From NCBI GenBank assembly GCA_029237695.1, contig CM055275.1, positions 10,490,899-10,554,898 of the forward strand: a stretch of DNA of 64,000 nucleotides, read 5' to 3'. Each line of letters starts with the position of its first letter. The first letter of the stretch is position 1. The stretch comes from Conchocele bisecta (taxonomy: Eukaryota; Mollusca; Bivalvia; Lucinida; Thyasiridae). The translations under genes and the position numbers were made by a program. Under the pieces are notes generated by a model, which searched no databases, had not been told where the DNA came from, and saw only the letters and a list, made by a program, of their open reading frames with translations. Shown piece by piece: positions 33,888 to 44,421 of the stretch.

Positions 33888-36800
33888 CATTTGTAACATC
33901 ATCCTACTTCTACATCTACAGAGGCCAATGCTACATCACTGTGTATACTGTCGAGCAATACATTTGTTACATCATCCTACTTATACATCTACAGAGGCCA
34001 ATGCTACTCACTGTGTACGTCGAGCAATACATTTGTAACATCAACCATATACTTCTACATCTCAGAGCCAATTGCATACATCACTGTGTATACTGTCGAG
34101 CAATACATTTGTAACATCATCCTACTTATACATCTACAGAGGCCAATGCTACATCACTGTGTATACTGTCGAGCAATACATTTGTAACATCATCCTACTT
34201 ATACATCTACAGAGCCAATGCTACATCACTGTGTAACGTCCGAGCAATACATTTAACATCTCCTACTTTACTCACAGGCCAATGCCACATCACTGGTATA
34301 CTGTCGAGCAATACATTTGTAACATCATCCACTTATACATCTACAGAGGCCAATGCTACATCAGTATACTGACCGAGCAATACATTTGTAACAATCATCC
34401 TACTATACATCTACAGAGGCCAATTATCATGTGTATACTTCGGCATACATTTGTAACATCATCCTACTTATACATCTACAGAAGCCTCTACAATCATGTA
34501 TACTGTCGAGCAATACATTTGAACATCATCCTACCTTATACATCTACAGAGGCCAATGCTACATCATCTTGTGTATACTGTCGAGCAATACTTTTGTAAC
34601 ATCATCCCTACTTTTATATCTTACAGAGGCCAATGCTACATCACTGTGTATACCTGTTCGAGCAATACATTTGTAAACATCATCCTTACTTATACATTTT
34701 ACAGAGGCCAATTGCTACATCACTGAGTTACTTTGTAAAATAACCGATCGAGGCAATACATTTGTAACATCATCTCCACTTATACATTCTACAGAGGCAA
34801 TGCTTACATCTCCGTGTATACTGTCGTGCAATACATTTGTAACATCATCATCTACATCTACAGAGGCCAATGCTACTTCAATGTGTATTCTGTCGAGCAA
34901 TACATTTGTAAAACATCATCCTACTTATACATCTACAGAGGCCAATGATACATCACTGTGTATTACTGTCGGAGCAATAACATTTGTTAAACATCATTCA
35001 CTTACTTTACATCTACAGAGGCCAATGCTACAGTATCCGTGTATTCTGTGTTGCTTAATCACATTTGTAACATCATCCTACTTAATACATCTACAGAGGC
35101 CAATGCATACTTCCACTTTGGGGTAATACTGGTCGGAGCAATACCTTTTGTAACTTCTTCTAATTTTACCATTCTACAGAGGCCAATGGCTACATTTCCA
35201 CTGTGTATACTGTTCGAGCAATACATTTGTAACATCATTTCCTACTTCTAACCATCTACTGAGGCCAATGCTACATCTCTGTGGTATACTGTCAGAGCAA
35301 TACATTTTTGTAACATTCATTCTAATCTTTAATACCTTACAGAGGCCAAATGCATACATCACTGGTGTATTACCTTGTTCGAGGCAAATTACATTTGTAA
35401 ACATTCTATCCTATGTTATACATCTTACAGAGGCCAATTGCTACATCCACTGTGTATACTGTGAGGCCAATTACATTTGTTAACATCATCCTACTTTTAA
35501 TCCTACAGAGGCCAATTGCTACATCACCGTTGTATACTGTCGAGCAATACATTTGGTAACCAATCCTCCTACTTTTACTCATTCCAGTGGCCAAATGCTA
35601 CATCTCGTGTTTTACTGTGTCGAGCAATACATTTGTAAAACATCAATCCTACTTCTACAATCTACCAGAGGGCCAATGCTTACATCAACTGTGTTATACT
35701 GTCGTGCAATACATTTGGTAACATCATCTACTTATACATTATAGAGGCAATGCTAAATCACTGTGTATACTGTCGAGGCATACAATTTGTAAATTCATCC
35801 TACTTTAAAATCTACAGGGCCAATGCTACTCACGTTTGTATACTGTCGGAGCAATAACATTTGTTAACATCATCCTACTTATTACATCATACAGAGGCCA
35901 ATGCTAAATCATCCATGTTTGGATTACTGTCGGCAATACATTTGTAACATCATCCTACTTATAACATCTACAGAGGCCAATGCCTACATCACTGGGTGTG
36001 TATAATGTCCGAAGCAATACATTTGTAACATCATCCTAACTTATACATCTACAGAGGCCAATGCTACATCTCCGTGTATTACTTCGAGCAATACATTTGT
36101 AACATTCATCCTACTTATACATCTACAGAGGCCAATGCTACATCAACTGTGTATACTGTCGAGCAATATCATTGTAATATCATCCTACTTATCACATCTA
36201 CAAGGCCAATGCTACATCACTGTGTATACTGTCCGAGCATACATTTGTAACATCATCCTACTTCTACATCTACAGAGGCCAATGCTACATCTCTGTGTAT
36301 ACTGTCGAGCAATACATTTGTAACATCATCCTACTTCTACATCTACCGAGCCAATGCTACATCACTGTGTATACTGTCGAGCATACATTATGTAACATCA
36401 ACCTACTTATACATCCTACAGAGCCAATCACTCACCTGTGTATACTGTCAGAGCAATACATTGTAACTCATCTACTTATACACTACAGAGGCCAATGCTA
36501 CATCACCGTTGTATCTGTCGAGCATACATTTGTAACATCATCCTACTATACATCTACAGAGGCCAATGCACCCTCCGTGTATACTGTCGAGCAATACATT
36601 GTTACATCATCTACTTCTACAATCTACAGAGCCAAAGCTACATCACTGGTGAATACTGTCAGCAATACATTTGGTAACATCATCCTACTTATACATCTAA
36701 GATGCCCATGCTACATCACTGTGTATACAGTCGAGCAATACAGTTTTCGTAACATCATCTACTTTATTAACATCTACAGAGGCCAATGCTACATCACTGT

Positions 36801-37704
36801 GTATACTGTCAGCCAATCCATTTGTAACACAATCCTTTACTTCTACCAACTACAGAGGCCAATGCTATCATCAACTGTGTTTATACTGTTCGAGCAATAC
36901 ATTTGTAACATCATCCTACTTCTACATCTACAGAGGCAATGCTACATTCACTGTGTATACGTCGAAGCAATCATTTGTAACATCATCTACTTAACACTAC
37001 CAGAGGCCAATGCCTACTCACTGGTGTATACCTGTCCGAGCAATACAATTTGTTAAACATCCATTCCTACTTATACATCTACCAAGAAGGCAATGCAACC
37101 AATCAACCGGTGTATCCTGCGAGCAATACATTTGAACATCATCCTACTTCTACATCTACAGAGGCCAATGCTACATCACTGTGTATACTGTCGAGCAATA
37201 CATTTGTAACATCATCCTACTTCTACATCTACAGAGGCCAATCTACATCTGTATCTGTCGAGCAATACATTTAACACATCCACTCTACATCTACAGATCA
37301 ATGCTACATCACTGTCTATACTGTCACAATACAGTGTAACATCATCCTACTTATCATCTACAGAGGTCAGCTACATCAGCCAAGCCAAAGCTACATCATG
37401 TGATAACTGCGACAATACATTTGTAACATATCCTACTTATACATCTACAGAGGCCAATGCTACATCACTGTGTTGTCGAGCAATACATTTGTAACATCAT
37501 CCTACTTATACATCTACAGAGGCCAATGCTACATCACTGTGTATACTGTCGAGCAATACATTTGTAACATCATCCTACTTCTACATCTACAGAGGCCAAT
37601 GCTACATCACTGTGTATACTGTCGAGCAATACATTTGTAACATCATCCTACTTATACATCTACAGAGGCCAATGCTACATCACTGTGTATACTGTCGAGC
37701 AATA
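33888..37704 (+). repeat. ~52-copy, 73-bp tandem array of an ADAM10 splice acceptor plus exon start
   Basis: Each unit is CATTTGTAACATCATCCTAC, TTATACATCTACAG, then AGGCCAATGCTACATCAC and TGTGTATACTGTCGAGCAATA. The second half equals the 3' splice site and first ~40 coding bases of exon 5 (EANATSLCILSSNT versus EENATSPCILSSNT). The unit is not a multiple of three, so the frame rotates. Terminal units (37430-37704 and the first) are clean; the interior has scattered one-base indels. The last unit runs into exon copy A. Confidence 0.93.
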
Positions 37705-37776
37705 CAGACCAGCTAAAGAAGTATGCGACATATCAATCAATGGTGAACGAATTGATGGCCGGTCGTGGGCTGCTAA
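37666..37776 (+). pseudogene. Exon 5 copy A, truncated by a fold-back MITE
   Basis: Starts at the last acceptor of the 73-bp array and reads EANATSLCILSSNTDQLKK, YATYQSMVNELMAGRG, clearly homologous to the intact exon 37937-38080. After GGTCGTGGG it lacks 10 nt, keeps CTGCTAAT, then runs into an inverted-repeat element and has no donor. Could still be a leftover alternative exon. Confidence 0.8.
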
Positions 37777-37936
37777 TTCTTGTTATCATCAAAAACATGC
37801 TCTGACAGCACTTTAGAATAATTTACAACATGGTTTGACAGCACTTCAGAATCATTTCCATTTGGAAATGATTCTGAAGTGCTTGTCAAACCATGTTTTA
37901 TGGCGTTAACTAGAGTTATTACTTCTATATCTACAG

Positions 37937-38080
37937 AGGAGAATGCTACGTCACCGTGTATACTGTCGAGCAATACAGACGAGCTAAATAAGCATACGGT
38001 ATATCAAGACATGGTGAACACAGTGATGGCCGGTCGTGGGAAGCAGCCAGCTGCTAATGGTGGTGTACAGATGGCGCCAG
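37937..38080 (+). CDS. ADAM10: ADAM10-like membrane-proximal exon 5 (intact copy)
   Basis: Acceptor TATATCTACAG, donor GCGCCAG|GTCAGT; phase 1 in, phase 1 out, no stop. With the C from exon 4 it reads QENATSPCILSSNTDELNK, then HTVYQDMVNTVMAGRGKQ and PAANGGVQMAPG; the next exon continues [10 protein letters not shown] (human LQPGSPCNDFRGYC). The N-A-T sequon and the Gly-rich GGVQMAPGSPC join fit the ADAM10 membrane-proximal region, although the middle of this exon is poorly conserved in the family. It is one of three related copies: an upstream copy broken by a MITE (37666-37776) and a downstream copy with a stop (38878-38959). Its first 40 bases and acceptor resemble the unit of the 33888-37704 tandem array. 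Confidence 0.87.
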
Positions 38081-38204
38081 GTCAGTATGACGCAAACAAT
38101 CAAACGTATCAACTATTGTGGAACCTCTCTAAACCGGACAGGTCAGATGACGCAAACATCAAACGTAATCAACTATTGTGGAACCAACCTCTAAACCGCA
38201 CACC

Positions 38205-38650
38205 TCTGGGAGTCCCCCATGGTGTCCGGTCTTAGAGCGGGGGAGTTTCACTGTTGAGAGGACACCCCCAGGGTGTCCGGTTAGAGAGGTTATCGTAGGG
38301 AGGGTCAGTGTCCGGGTGTAGAGTCCCCATGTCCCCGGGTTTTAGAGAGGTTTCACTGTCAATTGATCATTTGATCATTCTGAGCCATGGCTGTGTGCTA
38401 TGCGATCACGAACAGACATTATCACCTGATATATACAGTCAAACCTGTGCTAAAAACCACCTCCGAATAGCAATCACCTGGCTTTAAAGACCACACTTTT
38501 GTTTTCCCAATGGCACAATTACTATATAAATGTCCCCGCGAATAAAGACCACCTGTGAACAGGTTTGACTGTATGACCAAAAAACTCCTCAAAAGTAAGA
38601 AACCTTTTGTTTTCATGGTGTCTGGTTTAGAGAGGTTCTACTGTATTTCA
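38205..38650. mobile_element. GGTGTCCGG...TTTCACTG element with inner TACAGTCAAACC MITE
   Basis: GGTGTCCGGTTAGAGAGG-type repeats; inside is a TA-flanked MITE, TACAGTCAAACCTGTG ... ACAGGTTTGACTGTA (38434-38573), Tc1/mariner style. Confidence 0.75.
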
Positions 38651-38877
38651 GATAGTTTCTTTGTTAATATATAATATATGGGATTTAGTACTAAACCCAT
38701 TGACCCGTCCTTAAATGACCTTAGCTGTTGATAGGCCGTTAAACCCCAACAAACAAACAAATATCATCAGAACTATTATGTCGTGACCACCATATGAACC
38801 GTCTTGACAAGATGTTTCAAATGAGTGGTCACAACATATGCTTTCAATAAGAAAATTTTGAAGTACATGTACTTGAA

Positions 38878-38959
38878 TATCTAGCTATGGTGAACGAAGT
38901 GATCGGAGGTCGTGGGCTGCAGTCAGTGAGTTCTGGAGGGGGCGTATAAATGGCGCCAG
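38878..38959 (+). pseudogene. Exon 5 copy C, 3' part with in-frame stop
   Basis: Reads AMVNEVIGGRGLQSVSSGGG-V-stop-MAPV, matching MVNTVMAGRGKQ...GGVQMAPG of the intact exon. CAG (Gln) is replaced by TAA and the GTCAGT donor is lost by a one-base deletion. The 5' part and acceptor are missing. Confidence 0.8.
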
Positions 38960-39236
38960 TCATACCGCGAACGATAATCGTCGCAAATATGGCCAGATAT
39001 GAAAATTGCAAAATTTAGTAGCTGCGAAATTTAGTTCCTTTACAGTAGTATACTTTCGATAGGAAATAAGACGAAAATAAAAACGAAGACTTCAAAAATT
39101 TGATACATGTATGTTACTGAGGTGTATAGATGGCATAAATTTTGTATGGCTACTACGATTTGACAAACAGGATATTTAAACATTTCCGATATATGTTGTG
39201 ACCACCATTTGAACCGTGTCAGTAATTTCATGTCCT

Positions 39237-39448
39237 GGGGCGCGTTTCACTAAGCTTTGTACGACTAAAATGTTCGTAAGTGCAAAATTATGAGTCTGTA
39301 AATTTCACATTAACAATGTTTTCTTGTAAACAATTTTTGGATTTACATTTATTGAGCATATGTAAATCCATCAATTGAAATTTCCAGGCGATCCTAAATT
39401 TGCACTTACAAACATTTTAGTCATACAAAGTTTAGTGAAACGGGCACC
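39237..39448. mobile_element. CGTTTCACTAAACTTTGTACG MITE
   Basis: GCGTTTCACTAAGCTTTGTA ... ACAAAGTTTAGTGAAACGGG; internal TTTACATTTATTGAGCATA fold-back. Copies: 40192-40430, 44422-44652, 56334-56550, 59146-59380 and a window-edge copy from about 63957. Confidence 0.88.
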
Positions 39449-39449
39449 A

Positions 39450-39754
39450 GTAGCCGATTTCATCAACATTGCAAAGCATACTTTTCTAGCAAAGTATACT
39501 TTGAGGGAGAAATTCTCAATTTTAGGATAAATTTATTAACTTTTATTATACTGAATTTATTACATTATCACAGCCATTTTGGCTGTGATAATGTAATACA
39601 TTCAGAATAATAATTCTGCATACTTTTAATCATCAAATATATGCAGTTGTTAGTTCTATATGAAATAATGCATTTCAGGAAAAATAAATGATTACTCCCT
39701 CAAAGTATACTTTGCTAGAAAAGTATACTTTGCAGTTTTGATGAAATCGTCTAC
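39450..39754. mobile_element. GTAGCC-TIR MITE
   Basis: GTAGCCGATTTCATCAACAT ... TGATGAAATCGTCTAC, directly abutting the previous MITE; the intact exon 6 starts 150 bp later. Confidence 0.88.
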
Positions 39755-39904
39755 AGGTGTGGTGAGGACTTGGCACCCGATCAGGTTATTCTAATGTCAG
39801 TGTTCCCCCCAGGTGGAATACGGGATTCGACCCCTAAAATGGCCATAGCTGCTAACAGGCTGTTAAATAACATTAAACAAACACAAATGTATTACTCCTT
39901 GCAG

Positions 39905-40044
39905 GGTCACCATGCAACAATCTCCAAGGTTACTGTGATGTGTTTTTCCGTTGCCGTGGCGTCGATGCAGACGGGCCTCTGTCTCGACTGAAGAACCTCA
40001 TTTTCAACCCGGAAACATTGGAGACGGTGAAAGACTGGATTGTG
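39905..40044 (+). CDS. ADAM10: ADAM10-like membrane-proximal exon 6
   Basis: Acceptor CCTTGCAG, donor ATTGTG|GTACGG; phase 1 in, phase 0 out. It encodes [17 protein letters not shown], then [17 protein letters not shown] and [13 protein letters not shown]. Human ADAM10 has PGSPCNDFRGYCDVFMRC followed by RLVDADGPLARLKKAIF, a very close match that fixes the identity of the gene. This is the last extracellular segment before the membrane, the stalk that orients the protease over its substrate. Four degenerate copies of the 3' third of this exon follow within 800 bp in the intron. Confidence 0.96.
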
Positions 40045-40123
40045 GTACGGATTGTTTTTTTTTCTAATTTAGTGAGTTTACGAAATGTGTAGGAATGCCG
40101 AGGTCTACCATTTTTGAGCCACC

Positions 40124-40173
40124 TGTCCCTGTTAACGAACCTTATTTTCCTGACACTAAAAGACTGGATTTTG
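40124..40173 (+). pseudogene. Exon 6 3'-end copy 1 with GTAAAT donor
   Basis: CCCTGTTAACGAACCTTATTTTC, a deletion, then AAAGACTGGATTTTG|GTAAAT; matches LKNLIF...KDWIV of exon 6. Confidence 0.7.
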
Positions 40174-40191
40174 GTAAATATAATAATCAGA

Positions 40192-40430
40192 GGCCCGTTT
40201 CACTAAACTTTGTACGACTAAAATATTCGTAAGTGCAAATTTAGTATCGCCTGAAAATTTCAATTGATGGATTTACATTTATTGAGCATAGGCTGCATTT
40301 GCAGCCTATGCTGAATAAATGTAAATCCAATAAAATGGTTACAAGAAAACATTGTTAATGTGAAATTTACAGACTATCATCAATTTGCACTTACGAACAT
40401 TTTAGTCGTACGAAGGTTAGTCATTTTCGA
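40192..40430. mobile_element. CGTTTCACTAAACTTTGTACG MITE
   Basis: Lies between exon 6 echo copies 1 and 2. Confidence 0.85.
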
Positions 40431-40437
40431 GCTGAAA

Positions 40438-40502
40438 AGTCCCTGTTAAAGAACCTCATTTTCATCCACGAAACGTTGGAGACTGTTAAAGACTGGATTT
40501 TG
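40438..40502 (+). pseudogene. Exon 6 3'-end copy 2, frame open, GTAAAT donor
   Basis: Reads [27 protein letters not shown] beside [20 protein letters not shown] of the real exon. Frame and donor are kept; no acceptor is seen. Confidence 0.8.
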
Positions 40503-40587
40503 GTAAATATAATAATCAGGTGAGGCTAGGAATGTGTAGGAATTACGAGGCTTGCCAAGCAATTCCTACCATTTCCTAGCCGAGCTG

Positions 40588-40643
40588 TCCCTGTTAAAGA
40601 ACCTCATTTTCATCCCGAAACATTGGAGACGGTTAAACACTGG
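40588..40643 (+). pseudogene. Exon 6 3'-end copy 3, frameshifted
   Basis: CCTGTTAAAGAACCTCATTT then TCATCCCGAAACATTGGAGACG; one base is missing after CCC and the donor is gone. Confidence 0.75.
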
Positions 40644-40752
40644 TATATATTGTTAATTCTAGGCTTGTGTCTTATCTAATCTTCTGAGGCTAGGAAATGC
40701 GTAGGAATTACGAGGCTTGCCGAGCAATTTCTATAATTTTCGAGCTGAAAAT

Positions 40753-40815
40753 TGCCTGTTAAAGAACCTCATTTTCATCCCGGGAACTGTGGAGATGGTT
40801 AAAGACTGGATCATG
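40753..40815 (+). pseudogene. Exon 6 3'-end copy 4, donor lost
   Basis: Reads LLKNLIFIPGTVEMVKDWIM; the frame is open but ATCATGATAC has replaced the GT donor. Confidence 0.75.
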
Positions 40816-41089
40816 ATACATATTGTTAAATCCAGAGAACCGAGTACACATTCATATGGACAATAAAAGTAGTAAGATTAGTACTAATCCTATTATTTTT
40901 AAGGAGAGGAGCTAAGTGACTCTGGTCTGGTGAGGACCTGGCATCAGGTCAGGCTGTTCTAATTCCAGGGCTTGATATATATTTGTTTTGTAAATACTCG
41001 GTTATGAACAAGTGAAATATGGGATTCGACCTCATCCACCCAGCCTAAAATGACCTTGGCTGTTGACAGGCCATTAAACACCATTACAT

Positions 41090-41490
41090 ATGTAAAGTCA
41101 CTTTGCAGGAGATGGGTAATTTAACGATCGGGGTTCATCCCTACCGGAATCCCGACTGGAGACCTGGTTTGGCCTTCACATACGTCTTTGGCATTTTGTA
41201 TGTGACAGTTGAATCTGGTTATACCCCTTATAAGAGTAATCCTACCGGTATTACTTTTAAATAGGGGAAGGGGCCAAGTGACTTTGGTGCGGTATGTACC
41301 TGGCACCAGGTCAGGTTATTCTAATTTCAGGGCTGAATATGTTGTATCTCGATGTAAATATTCCGTTCTGATTTTGGGATTTTCCCCCCAATGCAGCAGG
41401 TTAAAATGGGATCGAACCTGTTTGCCCGGCCTTACATGCCATTAGCTGTTGATAAGCCGTTAAACACCAATAAACAAACAAACAAACACT
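41090..41490 (+). mobile_element. SINE-like element (near-full copy)
   Basis: GGGTAATTTAACGATCGGGG ... GGGATCGAACCTG...TTAGCTGTTGATAAGCCGTT, AAAC tail; aligns along its length with 23500-23890. Confidence 0.8.
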
Positions 41491-41496
41491 TTGCAG

Positions 41497-41515
41497 GAGA
41501 ACTATGGTGTTGAAC
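41497..41515 (+). pseudogene. Echo of the TM-exon acceptor and first codons
   Basis: CTTTGCAG|GAGAACTATGGTG resembles TTTTGCAG|GAGAACTGGTGGGC of exon 7. A shorter echo, CTTTGCAG|GAGATGGG, is at 41109. Confidence 0.4.
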
Positions 41516-41562
41516 ATTGTAGAGTTGGTGTAATTAATTAACACTTACAATGTTGAATTAAA

Positions 41563-41722
41563 TTTTGTCGTCTGCTGTTTATTTGCTAGTTTCCATTTTT
41601 ATCAACAAACACATGGTTTGGCAGCACTTTAGAATCATTTCCAATGGAAATGATTCTAAAGTGCTGCCAAACCGTGTTTTATTGAGGGAAATCTGCCAAA
41701 TATGAAACGACAGCAGACGACA
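41563..41722. mobile_element. TTGTCGTCTGCTG fold-back element
   Basis: TGTCGTCTGCTGTTTATTTG ... CGACAGCAGACGACA with inner palindrome TTGGCAGCACTTTAGAATCA / TGATTCTAAAGTGCTGCCAA. Same inner palindrome interrupts exon 5 copy A at 37780-37900. Confidence 0.88.
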
Positions 41723-41959
41723 ATTATTTTGTGTTTCCCCGCAGTTAAAATAATTCTTAATAAAATGGAAAATAAACACATTTTCTTGATGAATTTATTT
41801 CAAATGCTGGAATTATAAGGAATGAATGGCCTTTTTGTTGAATTTATCGGGGATATAAACTTCGTCCAGTATTCCCGCGACTTTTCCAAGTTTATACCCC
41901 GATAAATTCCACAAAAATGCCATTCATTCCTATAATGAACTTGGTAATGTATTTTGCAG

Positions 41960-42169
41960 GAGAACTGGTGGGCGGTACTATTAATGGCAATCGGCCTCGT
42001 TGTTGCTATGGCAATATTTATCAAATTCTGTGCCGTACACACGCCAAGTTCGAATCCGAAAGCGAAACCGGCGCGCAAACTTAGCGAGACGATGACCTTG
42101 CGTCGCCGTAGAAACCAACGCCAGCAACAAGGTCAACAGCAAAATCCACAGCCGGTTCGATATCCACAG
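41960..42169 (+). CDS. ADAM10: ADAM10-like transmembrane and juxtamembrane exon 7
   Basis: Acceptor ATTTTGCAG, donor CCACAG|GTACGT; exactly 70 codons, phase 0 both sides. It starts [20 protein letters not shown], one hydrophobic transmembrane helix, followed by [14 protein letters not shown], nearly identical to human ADAM10 (HWWAVLLMG..., [11 protein letters not shown]). The tail then has a basic [10 protein letters not shown] stretch and Q/N/P-rich [15 protein letters not shown]. In the mammalian protein this region holds an ER-retention arginine motif and SH3-binding prolines; the RRRR here may act similarly (inference). A 47/48-identical copy of the [13 protein letters not shown] coding segment occurs about 210 bp downstream. 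Confidence 0.95.
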
Positions 42170-42228
42170 GTACGTGGTGAAGTTACGCCTTAATATGGCG
42201 GGAAACTGACGTGTAAAAAAAAAACAAT

Positions 42229-42770
42229 GTTGTCGTCTGCTGTATTTAAATTGTTGTTTTTTTTTGTGGATGGGGTGACGGTGTTCATGGTTCTTAGCGA
42301 GACGATGACCTTGCGTCGCCGTAGAAACCAACACCAGCAGTTGTCGTCTGCTGTATTTAAATTGTGTTTTTTTGTGGATGGTTTGAAGCGATTATTGCCA
42401 TTTGCTTTGACAATTTTGACTTATTTCTCAAAATGTTTTGACAGAACATGAGAATCGTCTCATTGGAGAAATTGGAGAATTGTCTCATTGGAGTCGACAA
42501 TTGCATCGTGAAAAAACAAGTCTTGTGATTTATTTATTTTTTATTTAATTTCTTAAGTCAATTGTCGTCTGCTGTTGCTTTTATATCTTGCCTTATTTCT
42601 CAATAAAAACATGTTTTTGACAGCACTTCAGAATCATTTCCATTGGAAATGATTCTGAAGTTGTAAATTATTCTAAAGTTCTCTCCAAGCATGTTGTTGA
42701 TGATAACAATGGAAAATAGAAAACAGACAGCAGACGACAAAAAATTAAGATAGCGGTTGTGTAAGGGTTA
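42229..42770. mobile_element. Cluster of TGTCGTCTGCTG fold-backs, TTAA end
   Basis: Ends at 42229, 42342 and 42561, right end CAGCAGACGACAAAAAATTA...TGTAAGGGTTAA; the equivalent left end TTAACCCTTAGACCGC is at 53945, showing CCCTTA/TTAA termini. Confidence 0.75.
42292..42339 (+). pseudogene. Recent copy of the [13 protein letters not shown] coding segment
   Basis: 47 of 48 bases match 42080-42127 inside exon 7. The copy is bracketed by two copies of a TGTCGTCTGCTGTATTTAAA segment, so it is part of a short tandem duplication. It has no donor. Confidence 0.85.
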
Positions 42771-42969
42771 AAAGGAAAATATGTTGTAACAGCACATGAG
42801 AATTGTCTCAATTGGAGACGATTCACATTTGCTGTCACAATGGGTTTTCATCATCTACAAAAATTGTAAGTAAGAAATAAACAGTGGATGACAATATGTT
42901 CATTCTGCATCATAGTTTTATAGCCTTGACCTTTGTGTTCTCTTGACCTTTGACCTCCATTGTTTTGTA

Positions 42970-43450
42970 TTAAAGATCATGCCCACTCAGTAGGCACAAA
43001 CTGTTCTTTATATCAGAGACATCATCTGAGACATTTTCTGGCAAAAAAAAAATTCATTCACCATTACTCCACGTATTGATTGGCATTATTATACATGTAC
43101 ATTTTATTTCGGACATAAACTTCCACACTGCTATCAGGGGCGATAACCGTGTTATTTATTCTCTGTATTTATTTTTTATGTTCAATGATCATACTTTATA
43201 ATCTGTATAGTTTCAGGCAACGCATTCTTTTTTAATTATTATAAATAATAAATATCATGCCTCATTTGCATATGAAAATAGCCTGATACCACCGTGAGTC
43301 AATATCAGTAAAATACATATTACTAAATGATTATATCTGTATAGCGGCCACTCGTAATTTTTAGAACTGGTGGAATAGTGACACAAGTATACACTTATTT
43401 AATTCCTACAAAGAACATGTTGTGCCTGCTGTGTGGGCATGTACCTTTAA
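42970..43450. mobile_element. TTAAAGGTACATGCC MITE
   Basis: TTAAAGATCATGCCCACTC ... GGGCATGTACCTTTAA. Confidence 0.85.
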
Positions 43451-43554
43451 CTGTTCTGTTCTGTGCTGTGTTTTGATATAGCCCTACAGACAGTCACTTT
43501 AAATTGCAGATTGTGATATTTCCAGTCATTATTGTTACGTTAGACCAGTAGCAT

Positions 43555-43970
43555 ATTTCAACATTGAAAATAGCCTATTTCACCAACATTGCAAATAGCC
43601 TATTTCACCAACATTGAAAATAGCCTATTTCACATACATTGAAAATAGCCTATTTCACCAACATTGAAAATAGCCTATTTCACCAACATTGCAAATAGCC
43701 TATTTTACCAACATTGCAAAGTATACTTTTCTAGCAAAGTATACTTTGAGGGAGAAATTTTCAATTTTAGGATAAATTTATTAATTTTTATTATACTGAA
43801 TTTATTACATTATCACAGCCATTTCGGCTGTGATAATGTAATAAATTCAGTATAATAATTCTGCATACTTGTAATCATCATATATATGCAGTCGTTAGTT
43901 TTATATGAAATAATGCATTTCGGGAAAAATAAATGATTACTCCCTTAAAGTGAAATCGGCTACAGGGTCC
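43555..43970. mobile_element. GTAGCC-type MITE with tandem left end
   Basis: Five ~36-bp copies of ATAGCCTATTTCACCAACAT precede the usual AAGTATACTTTTCTAGC body; right end GTGAAATCGGCTAC. Confidence 0.85.
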
Positions 43971-44421
43971 AGGTGTCACTAAACTTTGTACGATAAAACT
44001 TCATATTCTTACGAAGTTGTGGGTGGTTGGTCGGGCGAACGCGACGGCGTAAATTAACGGTAAGGGTTCCTCCTTATAGGAATCACGATTTGCCTGGTTT
44101 GGCCCTCAGGTCCGTTTTAATCTTTGGCACTTTTGTTACCTGGGAGTTGAATTGTGTTATTGCCCATTATAAAAGTTGTAAGATTATTACTGATCCTACT
44201 GCTTTTGGGAGGGGCCAAGTGATTCTGGTGTGGCGAGGACATGTCATCAGATCAAGATTATTCTGATTTCAGGGCTGAATATATAGTTTTGTTATTGTAA
44301 ATATTCAGTTCTGATTTTGGGATTTTGTACATGAAAATGTACATGTACTTGTACAGGTAATTTATGAGATTTAGTACTAAACCCATTGACCCGGCCTTAA
44401 ATGACCTTAGCTTTAACAAAA

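Noticed and set aside
34282..37274. ORFs up to 253 aa with SNTFVTSSYLYIY-like repeats
   Set aside because: They are translations of the 73-bp array, frame-shifting with indels; only the acceptor-to-SSNT piece is exon-derived.
33888..37704. CRISPR-like array
   Set aside because: No unique spacers, units contiguous, eukaryotic context, unit explained by exon plus splice site.
41209..41445. 78-aa ORF with RGRGQVTLVRYVPGTRSG
   Set aside because: Lies wholly in the SINE-like repeat; equivalent ORFs occur in other copies.
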